In this document: positions 11,001 to 21,005 of the stretch, piece by piece | Layout of the letters: each line of letters opens with the position of its first letter | Numbering within the stretch: the stretch's first letter is position 1 | Assembly: GCA_963669155.1 (NCBI GenBank) | Contig: OZ022596.1 | Span: 6,457,765 to 6,521,764, forward strand | Length of the DNA stretch: 64,000 bases | DNA from: Arbacia lixula | Lineage: Eukaryota; Echinodermata; Echinoidea; Arbacioida; Arbaciidae | Direction: 5' to 3' | Program-made: the position numbers and the translations under genes | The notes under the pieces: model-generated | The model's database searches: none | Told to the model about the DNA's origin: nothing | What the model saw: the letters and a program-made list of their open reading frames with translations, nothing else

Positions 11001-11576
11001 TTTGCGATGCAGTGTAGCTGGTATTTTGTATCTTCGCACAAACCAAGCACACCCTTGAGTACAAATTACAACGCCATTAGAACATTTTATCCACAAATCC
11101 GATGTGTGTGTTAAGGGGCAACGCGATGTAGCATACCATGTATAAAGCTTTAATTGCGTCTTCAAACATTTTCCTCTTTCAAAGAGGTATGATAACAATG
11201 CAGCCCCTGGGGCAATGTTGTTTAACAATGACTTATCTCTATAGACTATAGACTACCAATGTGGTGTCACAACAAATCTCTGGTTCTTAAAAACATTCCT
11301 CGAGAGAGAGATTTACTGGTCTGATCGTCTAGTGCGCTAGTCTTATACACTCTTTTTTTAATGTAAATAAAGCCGCCATTGTTCAAATTGGCGTTGCATA
11401 TAATTTTACCGAAGTGTAGTCTTGAATGTTGTTCGTGCAGAAAAAAAATAACCTGCTCTTTAAATTCGCGATATATATGGATGTATTAATAAATAAGAAA
11501 TTTTAACACACTTACCACCAAAAATGAACGCATCCAGCAGACACGTGACTATCAGCAATAAAAGAGTACCCTTCAT
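1..11576 (-). CDS. YWTD-repeat (LDL-receptor class B) secreted or membrane protein, multi-exon, C-terminus off the left edge
   Basis: Eight minus-strand exons, in order 11576-11516, 6335-6030, 4055-3896, 3235-3076, 2669-2213, 1835-1695, 1228-1151 and 66-<1, join with compatible phases and GT-AG borders. The product starts with a hydrophobic signal peptide (MKGTLLLL...), followed by YWTD-type blades ([51 protein letters not shown]). Then comes a cysteine-containing EGF-like exon and Thr/Pro-rich exons. Known of the family: YWTD repeats build six-bladed extracellular beta-propellers, usually closed by an EGF module, in LDLR, LRP and nidogen proteins. Inferred: an extracellular binding protein or receptor. 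No transmembrane segment or stop lies in the window, so membrane anchoring is unknown. No closer ortholog can be named. The exon 4/5 border could also be 3087 with 2671, which also keeps frame. Confidence 0.8.
1151..1228 (-). CDS. Exon 7 of the YWTD gene: Thr/Pro-rich exon, copy A
   Basis: 78 nt, phase 1-1, acceptor ATGATTTAG|AT and donor GTACAG|GTAAGA. It encodes 26 residues rich in Thr, Ser, Pro and Val ([18 protein letters not shown]…), like an O-glycosylated stalk. Because both ends are in phase 1, extra copies can be added without a frame change; a second copy lies at the left edge. Confidence 0.7.
1391..1694. other. Intron segment with a foldback-element arm
   Basis: 1425-1498 resembles the right arm of the common foldback family seen elsewhere in the window: 'aaccttcacgtttctacttttattgacaccaactta', then 'gtgaactatccctg'. 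The remaining bases to 1694 show no gene signal. Confidence 0.5.
1695..1835 (-). CDS. Exon 6 of the YWTD gene: degenerate EGF-like module
   Basis: 141 nt, phase 1-1, acceptor TTTTCTAG|AC and donor CGACAG|GTAAAA. It begins [15 protein letters not shown], followed by VNVEGGYQC, with spacing C-x4-C-x5-C-x8-C. This matches the first four cysteines of an EGF module, but cysteines 5 and 6 are missing and a Pro/Thr-rich stretch follows. EGF modules normally close a YWTD propeller, which fits its position. Confidence 0.8.
2213..2669 (-). CDS. Exon 5 of the YWTD gene: two to three propeller blades
   Basis: The largest exon, 457 nt. It encodes [20 protein letters not shown] (an 'LAIDxxxxxxYW'-type blade start), [17 protein letters not shown], and [19 protein letters not shown], which contains the textbook VYWTD core. 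The donor is ACGG|GTTAGT in phase 1. Four Asn-X-Ser/Thr sequons (NWS, NVT, NGT, NLT) fit an extracellular protein. Confidence 0.85.
2745..3033. mobile_element. Foldback MITE, related to the copy at 46672-46998
   Basis: Two inverted arms share 'cattttagaaacttgctgaaagt' and 'gcaaatgatccacattt' (2770-2818), matched by 'aaatgtggatcatttg…actttcagcaagtttctaaaatg' (2893-2940). The outer part 'ttcctttaatg' and the phrase 'ggacaatacatgaat' recur in the 46.7 kb copy. It lies in the intron between exons 4 and 5 of the YWTD gene. Confidence 0.8.
3076..3235 (-). CDS. Exon 4 of the YWTD gene
   Basis: The acceptor GTGCCAG|GATC leads into [18 protein letters not shown] and [17 protein letters not shown], a canonical YWTD blade. 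The preferred donor is CCG|GTTAAA (end 3076, phase 0), paired with an acceptor after 'gatagag' for exon 5. An alternative pairing (3087 with 2671) also preserves the frame. The donor is weak, so the exact 3' border is uncertain by 11 nt. Confidence 0.75.
3366..3480. repeat. (TAG)n microsatellite
   Basis: About 110 bp of near-perfect TAG/GTA triplets with a few AAG and CAG interruptions, in intron 3 of the YWTD gene. Confidence 0.95.
3538..3860. repeat. CAT/ATC-rich degenerate trinucleotide tract
   Basis: Repeated 'atcatcatc' runs separated by short unique pieces, in intron 3 of the YWTD gene next to the exon at 3896. Reading frames across it are low complexity and not coding. Confidence 0.8.
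3896..4055 (-). CDS. Exon 3 of the YWTD gene
   Basis: 160 nt, entering in phase 1 and leaving in phase 2. The acceptor follows a pyrimidine stretch (AACTTCACAG|GG) and the donor is AACGA|GTATGA. It encodes [18 protein letters not shown] followed by [13 protein letters not shown], a class B blade in which the YWTD core reads YLYM. The split codon GA|G joins it to exon 4 (…RNE-ILYWTEG…). Confidence 0.8.
4250..4880. repeat. Foldback region with a 12-bp CpG-rich minisatellite core
   Basis: 4455-4637 holds about fifteen 12-bp units of the form 'gcgcgtcctaac/t', with variants gcgcatcctaat and acgcgtcctaat. 4772-4880 forms a long hairpin: 'gacgagctatcacttcc…cggcgatctg' is answered by 'cagatcgcctcggaagtgatagttcgtc', with a small loop around 'tcagctgcgc'. 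It lies in intron 2 of the YWTD gene. Confidence 0.8.
4917..5990. repeat. 1.07-kb (GTA/TAG)n trinucleotide array
   Basis: Almost continuous TAG triplets over more than 1 kb, with scattered AAG, CAG, GTG and AAT variants that cluster in the left half (4917-5290). It sits in intron 2 of the YWTD gene, about 40 bp from the donor at 6030. Long open frames across it (poly-Tyr, poly-Thr, poly-Leu, poly-Ser) are artefacts of the repeat. Confidence 0.97.
6030..6335 (-). CDS. Exon 2 of the YWTD gene: first propeller blades
   Basis: 306 nt, phase 1 at both ends, acceptor CACCAG|TCATAC and donor ATCA|GTAAGTAAC. It encodes about 102 residues, including [19 protein letters not shown] and [20 protein letters not shown], both in the spacing of YWTD blades (hydrophobic-AxD ... 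VYW). The donor matches the consensus almost perfectly. Confidence 0.85.
7965..8118. repeat. (CT)n microsatellite with C-runs
   Basis: About 150 bp of CT dinucleotides, ending in two runs of nine or more C. Confidence 0.95.
8805..9296. mobile_element. Foldback element with ~85-bp inverted ends
   Basis: The left arm 'tgcctattgtctttgatcat…ggtcgcgagaggatgaa' (to about 8905) is the reverse complement of 'ttcatcctctcgcgacc…attaaggacaataggca' (from about 9205). The centre (about 8950-9173) belongs to the repeat family also present at 45279-45604 and 46121-46450. Confidence 0.8.
11516..11576 (-). CDS. Exon 1 of the YWTD gene: signal peptide
   Basis: The start ATG at 11576-11574 opens 20 codons of a typical signal peptide: Met-Lys-Gly-Thr, a leucine/isoleucine core, then Ala-Phe-Ile-Phe-Gly. 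The exon ends at a strong donor (GGTG|GTAAGTGTG) in phase 1, the phase required by the acceptor at 6335. It was found by looking for an initiator exon upstream of the first propeller exon. It is too short for an ORF search. Nothing else suitable was seen between 6336 and 11515. Confidence 0.7.
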
Positions 11577-13799
11577 CGTGGTAAAAATCAATCAGTCACT
11601 CGACGTCGGTTCTTGCTGATGTATGATTTCAAGAAAAGCACAGGCTGACAAAAGACACCCGTTGTGTTTTTTAAATATTTCACTGCCAATTAAATATAAT
11701 CGATTGGATTTGCGTGTATAAATTGTGAACAAATGCACATATGCCTCGTAACAAGTTAGATAGTGTTGGCGGAGAAAGCAGCGTCGAATACGTAACACTT
11801 ATCTGGTCTGAACTCGCAACTGTTCTCGTTTTAATCCTCTCATCACCGAAAGATGAAAAGACTATTTAGTTTCTGCACGCTTCTATGCCCATGGTAATAA
11901 GAGGCTTTTTTGCTTTAAATCAGACGACTATACGATATACACGTATATTTGCTGCGGCACAACCTATATTATATGATGTATTTCGTTGCTCACTTATATT
12001 TATGCTACTCTCCTGTTCGTGTCCTTAACGAGTTTCCTCCACACAAACCACCAACAATCTCAACGCAAACTACTCTCGAACGCCGGCTCTTCCCGTTTTA
12101 CCAGCCTAGTCTCCTCGCCCGTGTCTCTTCTGTCCCGCTCTCTTTCTCCGACAGCCGTGATTATTTTTTCGAAGGCGTCCTGTCGGCACGAAACCTCACA
12201 CAACGATGATAATTCCACGATTATATTAAACCACTCCGGTTATATCAAATCACATTATGTAGAAAGTCAACGCCCATAACGTTGAAACCTCACATCAAAT
12301 CCGTCTCCGTGCTCTTGCACCGTTTGCAGCTGACGTTGTCATTTTTCTCTTGGCGCAAAAGCATTTTAGAAAAATAGAATACTCAATGATGATAACTCCA
12401 CAATTATAATAACCCCAATCGGTTGATATCACATATAGCAAATCCACGGCCCTAAACGTGAACGTTACGCACTATCTTTCGGTCTCCCTGCTCTTACGTC
12501 CTTTGCAGATGCCATGTGTCATCACGTATCACGTATGCAGATAATCCACGCCACTGACGTTGACATTAATCCTATTCAACTTTCTTTCACACTTTTCGGC
12601 TGGCGTTGCTATTTTTCCAGCATGCATCGGCACGGTATCCTTTCGAGAAACTGAGTATGAAATGATAGAATCTTACAGAATCTCGATTCTCAAAGCCAAA
12701 CCAGCATGCTAGGTACGCAATATCACATGGCTAACCCACGCCAATAATGCGCGCTGGTTACTATACAGAGACAACATCCTGTTCACTCGGAGCTGCAAGT
12801 TTTATCAAGGTTCTTGGTCCCAGGGTCCACGTGACTCTTTTGAAAACCTTACAAAATTAAGTCTTTGTGAGCTACGGGTAACTTTCTTCACAAGTAATAC
12901 ACGGACCTCTCATTGGAAAGCGGAGTTCCTGCACGGTACACAAAGAGTTAATCACAAGAAGAGGATACACGGATGCAGGAACGCGTCATTACCATTATAT
13001 AAGAGTTGCACCTGAAGTTGCTCTCTATAACCCTTTATGCGTCTTTGCACACAGGGCAGCAGTTCGTCTGGCATCGAACGGGTTAATGCCATGCGGTCGT
13101 ATCACATGCTTTGTCTATGGGCACCATCCACTGTTTAATCCTCTTACTAACAGTCTTAGCAGCAAAGGTAGACTTAACGTAACAAGTTCACGGGGCTCCT
13201 GGCTTGTTACTGGGAGATGTATAGCATCTCACAGCGATCGATCAAGGATGTATTGAGCGAGGCTGGGTGGATTAATCCCCTGTTAGTCATACAGAAACAG
13301 TGGCGCGGTGGGCGTAGACAGCCATGAACGTGTTTACAATTGTCTTCATAGTGTTACGCTCTATGTACCCGATGTATTTAAAAATCAATGTTTAATACAT
13401 GCGGGTAAAGAAGGGAGTGAGCGTGTTGAACAATGGGCGATCTATCTCAATCCTTCTCAATTTCTCCAAGCAACACATACGGGCACTGTATTCAATTAAG
13501 TACGTACATACGAGGCTAATCTTCCGTAATAGTGTAAGAATAGCCCAGTTCTGCATGACTGCAATTTGTCCTTGAGTGTCGAGAGTATGATGCAGGTATA
13601 GAAAATGAGGCCCTCGGGGTTTATAGGTAGTGTAGCTTTTTGCAAAAGTTAGGAAACGCGATGTGGATCAGCAGTAGATGTATAAATCGTACATATACCA
13701 TATATGACATTTCACAGTCATAGCTTCACGAATCTATTCAGGAAAGGTTGAAATCGATTTTTGTTGAAGTTTGAAATACATGATTTCTTAGAGACCACA

Positions 13800-14400
13800 G
13801 TACTTTAAAGGAATAGTTCACCCTGATTTTTTTTTTTGTGTGTGTCAATAAAAGGAGACACAAGAAAGAATCAAATCAGGGAAGCTTTGGCGACAAGTGT
13901 TGATTTTGTGACGTCACGTGCTAGCTGTTCTCCATTATATTGTGCGGGATTACTTCTTCCGCGGCTGGACACGTATTTCATGTTACTTGTCTGAAAGGAA
14001 AATATCTGAAAGTAACGTTTCATGCAATTTTTTATGCAGCTATAATACGGAACATTGTGAAATTGAGACTTTTATACCGCAACTTGATATCACGTTTATA
14101 GCCTTTTTGTCATATTGTAACACTATTCCTCGATTGATTCTTTATAAATGCATCGTAGGTATTACATGTCACAACTGCGCAAGCATATAGGGTGAGGTTA
14201 TTTCCCCCAAAACCAGGCAAAATCATCCAGAGAATCGGCGGATTCGAACATGGGGGATCAAAGAGAACATATTTGTAAAGCGTTCTTTTGTGACTAGAAG
14301 GAGAGTACAATGAATCTGCATTAATTAAAGGGCAGCTGGAAATCCATTGGTGAAACATCCTTGGAATAACATAGCTTGATATTACCACGTTTTCACAACT
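13800..14400. mobile_element. Interspersed element, left end of the 'agttcaccctga' family, copy also at 52435-52810
   Basis: It begins 'aaggaatagttcaccctga', continues with the family phrase 'gtgtcaataaaaggagacac' and 'gacgtcacgtgctag', then holds an inner part (13930-14250) repeated in inverted orientation at 52435-52810. Shared blocks include 'tacctacgatgcat' and 'gttgtgacatgtaatacc'. Confidence 0.65.
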
Positions 14401-15417
14401 AAGAATGATCCGGCTGTGAAAAGATGCGTGTAACGTGTCACTGTATTTTATGCTACATCAGGTTTAATTACATTCTGATTTAATATGTTTTTCAGAAACC
14501 TTAGATTTACGACGTGTCAAGTAGTAGCAGCGGACATCGTATTGGCCTGGCTCCAGGCTTTTGGAAATGATTGATAAAAAATCAAAAATAAGAATCTCTC
14601 CCCGTGTCCATACACAACACATCCATCGTATAGCTACATGTATGTTTCGGTATAGCTATACGATGCAAATCTGTGTGTAAACGCTGACTACGATACGTTG
14701 TATCATAAAACGTTCTATAAGTGTCAGGGCATCGTTTCTAACTAGAGAACTGTACATAGAGCGGCATTAACGAATCACGGTTCGCCGTTTGTGTGGACGC
14801 TCACTATCCATGTTATCGATACGTCGTATACTAGCTGGTGATCATGCACGCAAAAAGAGACCAGACTCAGTCAATTCAAACTAGAACGCGCCCACCGGAA
14901 ACAGGGAAACACACTGATCTCTCAATAGATCTGGATCTGTGGAGACATCAGTCATGTCAGTGGGCAGACAGCCCAACCATGCACATACAATTAGTGATCT
15001 GTGCACCTGTTCGACGTTTCTTTAAAGAGTTGTAGTGTAGCTTTTTTGCGTTCACTTTACAAATGTTCACTGTATGGCGTTTCTTTATTAAGTTTCGGAA
15101 CAAACTCGTCTTTGTAGTTAAGATAAGTCACTCTTTAATAATCCCCTTTCCTCCCTTTGTCCGCAAGGCGAGCTGGAGAAGGAATTGAGAATGGTTAGTC
15201 TACTGCATCCAGATCCGTTCATTAAAAATTGTAGCTTGGATTGGTAATGCCTAATAGCATGAGAATCAGGCTATCACATCGGGGAAGTATGATAACCTCG
15301 TGAGAATACATCATAAAAATGTATACGCCCCCGTAAAGTCACGAATTAAGACCATTATTATGTTACACTAATCTTTAGGGTCTTAACACACGGAACTCAA
15401 AACGGGTCAATGCTATG

Positions 15418-15628
15418 CTTTAAAGGGATAGTCCACCCTAAAAATAAGTTGGTTTCAACCTCCACATGGCTTGACGAAAATCTGTCAAAGGATAAGAAAG
15501 TTATGATCTTTTGAAATTTCAATTTTGTGACGCCACGTGCGAGGTTCTCCCCCATGTGTTGTGTACAAAATAATTCTATAAACTGCTCTTGTTCTGTTTT
15601 GACAACGGAATGATATTCTTCTTCATAC

Positions 15629-15673
<45 letters not shown>

Positions 15674-15905
15674 CGAATTTCTAATGATGTATCAAATGCA
15701 CAAATAACAGGATGAATATCATCTTGAGAAAATTCACATTTTATAAGACAATTGTACACAACATAATATGGGAGAGCACCTCACACGTGAGGCCACAAAT
15801 TCAAAGCTTTACAAGATCATAACTTTCTTATCATTTGACGGATTTTCATCAAACCTTCATTTGTTACAGCCAACTTATCATCAGGGTGAAATATCTCTTG
15901 AATAA
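15418..15905. mobile_element. Foldback MITE ('agtccaccctgaaattaagtt' family) with a (GT)n centre
   Basis: The left end 'aaagggatagtccaccct…aataagttggtttcaa' faces the right end 'ccaacttatcatcagggtgaaatatctcttgaa'. Inner parts also pair: 'cgtcaaaggataagaaagttatgat' with 'atcataactttcttatcatttgacg'. A (GT)n run fills 15630-15668. Confidence 0.8.
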
Positions 15906-16194
15906 TAATCGGTATGAAAGGTAATGAAATTGCGAGTAAGTGCAACTAGTTTGAGTTTAAAATTTTTCATATTTGTGTATATTGTTATGCTTATGACGTC
16001 AGCTTGTGACGTCACTTAGATTTACAAAATGATATGATGCTAAAAAAGATTTTCAGGCGCAGACCGTATAGTGTCCCGAAAATGATTAAAACAATGATCG
16101 CATAATGGTACAAATTAAGTTCAAACAGTTACACAACAATTTAAGTTATTATGCATTTGCATTAACTATTCATGTGTCCATTGAGAGGGAAGCA

Positions 16195-16620
16195 CTCGTT
16201 GTTCCAAAGGTTCGTTATTCCTAAGGTCCACTATTCCGAAGGTTCGTTATTCCGAAGGTTCGTTACTCTGAGAAAGGAATTAGGTTCGTTAATTCGAATG
16301 TTCGTTAGTCCGAAAAAAATAACGTTCGTTATTTCGAAGGGTCGTTAGTCCGAAAGATCGTTATTCGGGACCTTATTTCGTTTTCGGATTAATGAACCTT
16401 CGGAAAAACGAACTTTATGTCGTTTTCGGTATAAGAAACCTTCGGAATAACAAACTTTATTTCGTTTTCGGATTCACGAACCTTCAGAATAACGAACCTT
16501 TTTCGGAATAACGCCACAAACGCTCGGATTAGCGAACACTTTTTCACTGTATAGGCACTTTACGTGTTTCGGAATAACGAACCTTCGGAATAAGGAACCT
16601 TCGGAATATCGAGCTGTAAC
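16195..16620. repeat. Inverted minisatellite of TTCGTTATTCCGAAGG units
   Basis: The left half carries the motif in the TTCGTTATTCCGAAGG direction; from about 16380 it runs in the opposite direction (CCTTCGGAATAACGAA), giving about a dozen units in head-to-head halves. The open frame on the minus strand is made by the repeat and is not a gene. Confidence 0.85.
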
Positions 16621-16669
16621 CCAATGAGATATCGTTAGGATTGGTATATTGAAAAATAAGTACATGCTT

Positions 16670-17285
16670 TTGTCATGTGTCACCTAGACTATTGCAATAG
16701 CCTGTTGTATGGAGTACCGGATATTCAATTTCAGAAACTGCAGGTCATTCAAAACTCGGCTGCAAGGCTTGTGACAAGAACAAACAAACGTGAATCTATA
16801 TCATCTGTACTAAGAGCCCTCCACTGGTTACCCATCAAATCACGTGTTAAGTTTAAGATCTTGCTACTTGCTTTCCACTGTTTTCATGACATAGCTCCTT
16901 CTTATCTATCAGAGTTAGTTGTAAAGTACGAACCTGTACGGAATTTAAGGTCAATTCAGAAAGACCTTTACAATGTACCTGTAGTCAGAACAAAGTGGTA
17001 TGGTAAAAGGGGCTTTGCGCATGCTGCGCCAGAACTGTGGAATAGTATCCCATGCAGTGTGAGGCAATCTAACACAGTTGAGCAATTTAAAACTGCTCTG
17101 AAAACATACTTATTTAATTAAGCTACATTTTACTTAGTACAAGACATTCACCTCGCAGCAACTTTCCCTCTCTTCTTCTTCTTAATTTTCTTTTTCCTTT
17201 TAAGCGCGTTGAGACCTTTTTCAAAGGTATAATGCGCTATACAAGAACTGTTATATTATTATTATTATTATTATTATTATACATT
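16670..17285 (+). mobile_element. 5'-truncated LINE (CR1/L2-like) 3' end
   Basis: An open frame at 16675-17121 carries the conserved tail of CR1/L2-group reverse-transcriptase proteins: DYCNSLLYGVPDIQFQKLQ, QNSAARLVTR, LRALHWLPIKSRVKFKILL, APSYLSELV, AAPELWNSIP and FKTALKTYLFN, then a stop. The 3' UTR has the typical 'gcgcgttgagacc…ggtataatgcgctatacaa' block and ends in (ATT)n at 17257-17281. The catalytic RT core is absent because of 5' truncation. The remaining frame is uninterrupted, so the insertion is not very old. Confidence 0.85.
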
Positions 17286-17604
17286 TCTAGTGAATACTGC
17301 GCGACGCAACAGAGTTGAATCGGACCTTTAAGTATGCTAACATCGAGTTGACACGTCGTTAAAACGTCAACTTGATACGTGACGGTGGCATTAAGATATC
17401 AGTTTACATATGTAGGAAGGGTAAAAGGCGCCATGCTAAATAACGTGTAATAATATTAGTTCTCTAAGTATATCACACCTCGATAATCCTGTTACCTGAT
17501 TGGTTGACAAGCATGATTTAGATTTAACCATCTTAGCAAAAGTATCTTCTTTGCATAGATAGTGGAAATATGATTTCAGGTATTTCAACAAGCGACTTAC
17601 AGCG

Positions 17605-18470
17605 AAAGTTCAACCTGAAGTTAAGTTGGTGTCAATAAAAGCAGAAACATGGCAAAAACATATTAGTGAAGATGGGTTAGATCTTAGCTAGATGGGTAAG
17701 ATCATTTAAACTTTTAATTTTGTGAAGTCACGTACAAGGTGTTCTCTGCCGTGTGCTGTACAATTCCATAAATTGCTTTTTTCTTTATGGAAGAATATAT
17801 TTTTCATACAGGTACACGTGCATGTGTAAATACGTATCTGAAATGCTATATCAAACGAACAAGTAAAATGATGCATATCCTGAATAGAAAACCATTAAAA
17901 GCAGCTTGCGCATAATGTCACGAAACCAAAATTTCAAACAATCGGAAGTTTCTTAGCTCAACTTGAAATTTACTTGGTTTCAATAAAAGTAGACACACGA
18001 AAGAGACATGTATATTAGTGAAGGTTTTATGAAAATCCGTCAAAGGGTAAGAAAGATAAGATTTTTTTTTAAAGTTAAGATTTTGTGAGGTCACGTGCGA
18101 GGTGCTCTCTAATGGTAATGTTTTGTACAGTTTTGATCGAAAATGTGCATTTTCTCAAACAGATATGTATCCTGTTACCTGTGCATTTGATATATCATTA
18201 GAAGTACAATTTTACACGCAAACATGAATGAAAGCAATAAACATTCCGTTGTAAAAAAAAAACAATTAAAGACAATGTATGGAATCATTCTGTACACACA
18301 ATATGGGAGAGCACCTCGCACGTCATGTCTTAAAAACGCAATTTCGATAGATCAGAACTTTCGTATCATTTAATGGATTTTCGTCAAACCTTCAGTAATA
18401 TGTTTCTTTTATGTTTCTTCTTTTATTGAAACCAACTCATTTTCAGAGTGAACTATCCTTTCATTGTTAT
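17605..18470. mobile_element. Compound foldback elements of the 'caccctgaa' family
   Basis: Left ends at 17608 ('agttcaacctgaagttaagttggtgtcaataaaagcag') and 17950 ('agctcaacttgaaatttacttggtttcaataaaagtag') are followed by one right end at 18410-18470 ('ttattgaaaccaactcattttcagagtgaactatccttt'). Two related copies, one nested or abutting the other, explain the arrangement. Confidence 0.7.
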
Positions 18471-20940
18471 TGTCGTTTTCTATAGCTTACAGAAAAAAGG
18501 CATTCGGAACTTATAGGTGATATACCTTGCCAGGTCTATCGGCCTTTGTCAATCACCCAAATGTACTGCAATTTCGTTTGGCTGTAAACGAGTTTTAGAA
18601 TCGGATAGTTGAATATCGATTGTGTGCAATGCAATGAGGGGGAAACTACCGAAACACCCATCTTAACCCACTTCTTGTTTAGTTGGAGATCTCAACCACC
18701 GAAACCATCGAAACCCTAGAGCCCCCCCCCCCCCCCCCCCTTTAACCCATCCCCTCCCCCCTTCCTCGATCCACCACGTACTGCGAAAGGAAATTATCAA
18801 TGCGAGCTACTGCTGAGTACAGAGGACGTGCATGATCAGGTGTTTTATGTGTTACGATTTAATAATACGAATATGATCTTTTCATCTTCCCTAATTCTTC
18901 ATAACCCCCACCCCGAACACCCACCCCAAAAGAACAAAACCACCATCACCATGCACTAACACCTATCCCAACACTTATCCCATTGTTCTGGTTGAGTGAT
19001 ATTTACCCCTCTTGCATGAGTTTGAAACTTTAAACCCCCATTTATTTTTGTGAAAAAATAAAACTCTGGATATTTTGACAAAGATGTAACATGAGATGTA
19101 AACATAAGAAGTCATTTTCGTGTCATGGTTGAGTGAATACACTTTAAAAATCGCACAAGAAATGCCAAAATGTACTGTTAAAACAGAATAAACAATCACC
19201 CTTGTGACTTTTGAAAAGTCACATTTTTGCCTTTAGCGTTTGCTCACTCATGCATGAAAGTTAGCCAATAAGTATAGCAAAACCCCTACCAAATCATTTT
19301 GTCCATAACCTCCTGGTTAAAAAGTTATGCGGTTGAGAATAAGGGGAACCTCCTTTTTTTGTTGTGTTATTATAGTTTCAGCTAGTGATGAGCGTACCAT
19401 TTCAATGCAGTGGGCATTGCACCTGTTGCGATGCTCAGCCTGCGAAGCTTCGAACGAGGTTAGCCTGACTTTCTAGCGTCTCGGCACGTTTTAAACAATC
19501 ATATAATCATATAATAATACAATATAGCCAGGATCTGATTGCAGTGGTTAAGAATACATTTCAAAATTGTTGTCCAGCTCAAGCTACTGAATAAAAAAGA
19601 GGGTGATAAAGTGAATAGTCATAATTTTATGATCGATTACTAGATTGCACTTTTCAGCCACATGGAAGCCAGGCTATCATGGGTCGACGACTGCATGCAC
19701 GCTGTATACGTGTTTATCGAGCTCTCTGTTTTCTGTTTCTGTCGGCCAGTCGTCGTAAAGAAAGTCCTCGAAAAATAAAAAAAGGTGAGAAATTCATGAT
19801 GAATTACACAGGTCCAGATAAACATTTTATGTTGAGCATCTGAGCACATTAATGACAACTAATATAGAAGCCAGCAGACCATTACTGTAACGTCAGAAAG
19901 CAAAACGGGACGATCGACCCCGTCACAAATGCTGGTGCCTTGCCGCCGTCCTCCAGCCCAGCCGCGCCGGTCGGCCCGGCTGGGCTGGTAGGCTGGACGG
20001 GTACACGCTATGTTGGGCTGTTTGGTGTACAACGGTGGCCGTTCTTAAGTCAGTGAGAGTTAACTATCGTTTAAGTGTTATTAACCCCAGTGCTCCGCAA
20101 TTTTCAAACCAGCGCTCACAACCCCAAATGAGATTATTTTGGGGTACCCAGCCTCTACTAGAATTTTTAAAGTTCAATCTCTGACTCTGCAGCTCTGACT
20201 GTTGACTGTGTGTGTTGCATGTGTCTCCACTGCCATGGAAATGTTGCATCATACTTTCCTAGACGCAAGTGCATGCAATGTTTAATGTGGTAGGAATAGT
20301 TTCTTCAGAGATGAATAAGCAAATTTTAGTAAAATTGTTCTTAAACAAACAACATTTCTCCAAGGAATTTCCACAAATATCTTGAATCAATAGCTAAACA
20401 ATTAAACTGCTGATTTCACACATCAATTAGAATGAGGTGGGCCTACTTTTAAAAGCAAGCTGACAGTAGTAAGGTACATTTCTGGTCGGGAACTAGGCAT
20501 ACATGTATGGCATGGCAGCCGTCAGCCATTGTCTAGATCCGCTGAGATTGCCTCTTGCTCCTCTGAATGATTAATGCAGTTAACAAAAAGTTGTCTCTGT
20601 TTCACTGGGAGGCACAAAACACTCAATTTATATAACACTTTGCATTAATTGTATTGTGCTAGAATGCATCAGTGGTGTGTAAGGAATTAACATTGGAAGA
20701 TGAGTGGACCACAGGTATTAAGTTGCGTTACTCCTACCCTGGCAGCCCTTTTACATGCATCCAAGCATTATGTGTATCACTAGTGCTTGGGATGAATCAT
20801 GTTTCTATATAAATTAAAGTAATAATTATCATTTCTTCTCTGTTAAATCCACCTCAAAGTTGGCTGGGCAGCTGGATGTACATGCAGATAGACGACCAAA
20901 CACACGGACAGCCAGCCGAACAAACAGACAAACAGACACT

Positions 20941-21005
20941 ATGACTGAGCCAGACACTTCCCCTGCGCAGAAAAGAGCCAAGATGGGAACCCTGGAGGCG
21001 GTCAG
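20941..21005 (+). CDS. MRI1: MRI1 exon 1
   Basis: 65 nt from ATG to donor GTCAG|GTAAAA, phase 2. It ends MGTLEAVR, equivalent to the N-terminal 'TLEAIRY' of other MRI1 proteins. The phase joins exactly to exon 2, 10.2 kb downstream (AG|G = Arg22). Confidence 0.85.

Larger units (their letters stand above)
6336..11515. other. Intron 1 of the YWTD gene
   Basis: 5.2 kb without a supportable exon. It contains a CT-rich microsatellite (7965-8118), a weak foldback (about 8200-8441, ends 'tatagagtaccga' and 'tcggtactctata'), the foldback element at 8805-9296, and AT-rich unique DNA (9300-11500). Short open frames here show no family motif. Confidence 0.6.
11577..20940. other. Intergenic region between the YWTD gene and MRI1
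   Basis: The two genes point away from each other across 9.4 kb. The region contains a diverged tandem duplication of about 200 bp (about 12200-12600: 'gataattccacgattatattaa' and 'gataactccacaattataat'), four foldback or repeat elements, one LINE 3' end, poly-C (18722-18740) and a GC-rich palindromic patch (19930-20000). No gene was seen. Promoters of both genes should be here, but no element can be assigned. Confidence 0.6.

Noticed and set aside
10783..11228. Two minus-strand open frames of 66 and 82 codons
   Set aside because: No motif, no splice support in phase with the YWTD gene, and composition like the surrounding intron.
12000..12279. Overlapping frames of 86 and 97 codons
   Set aside because: They lie in a diverged tandem duplication; no conserved motif and no splice context.
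16474..16683. 69-codon minus-strand frame with repeated RYSEGS
   Set aside because: It is produced by the TTCGTTATTCCGAAGG repeat.
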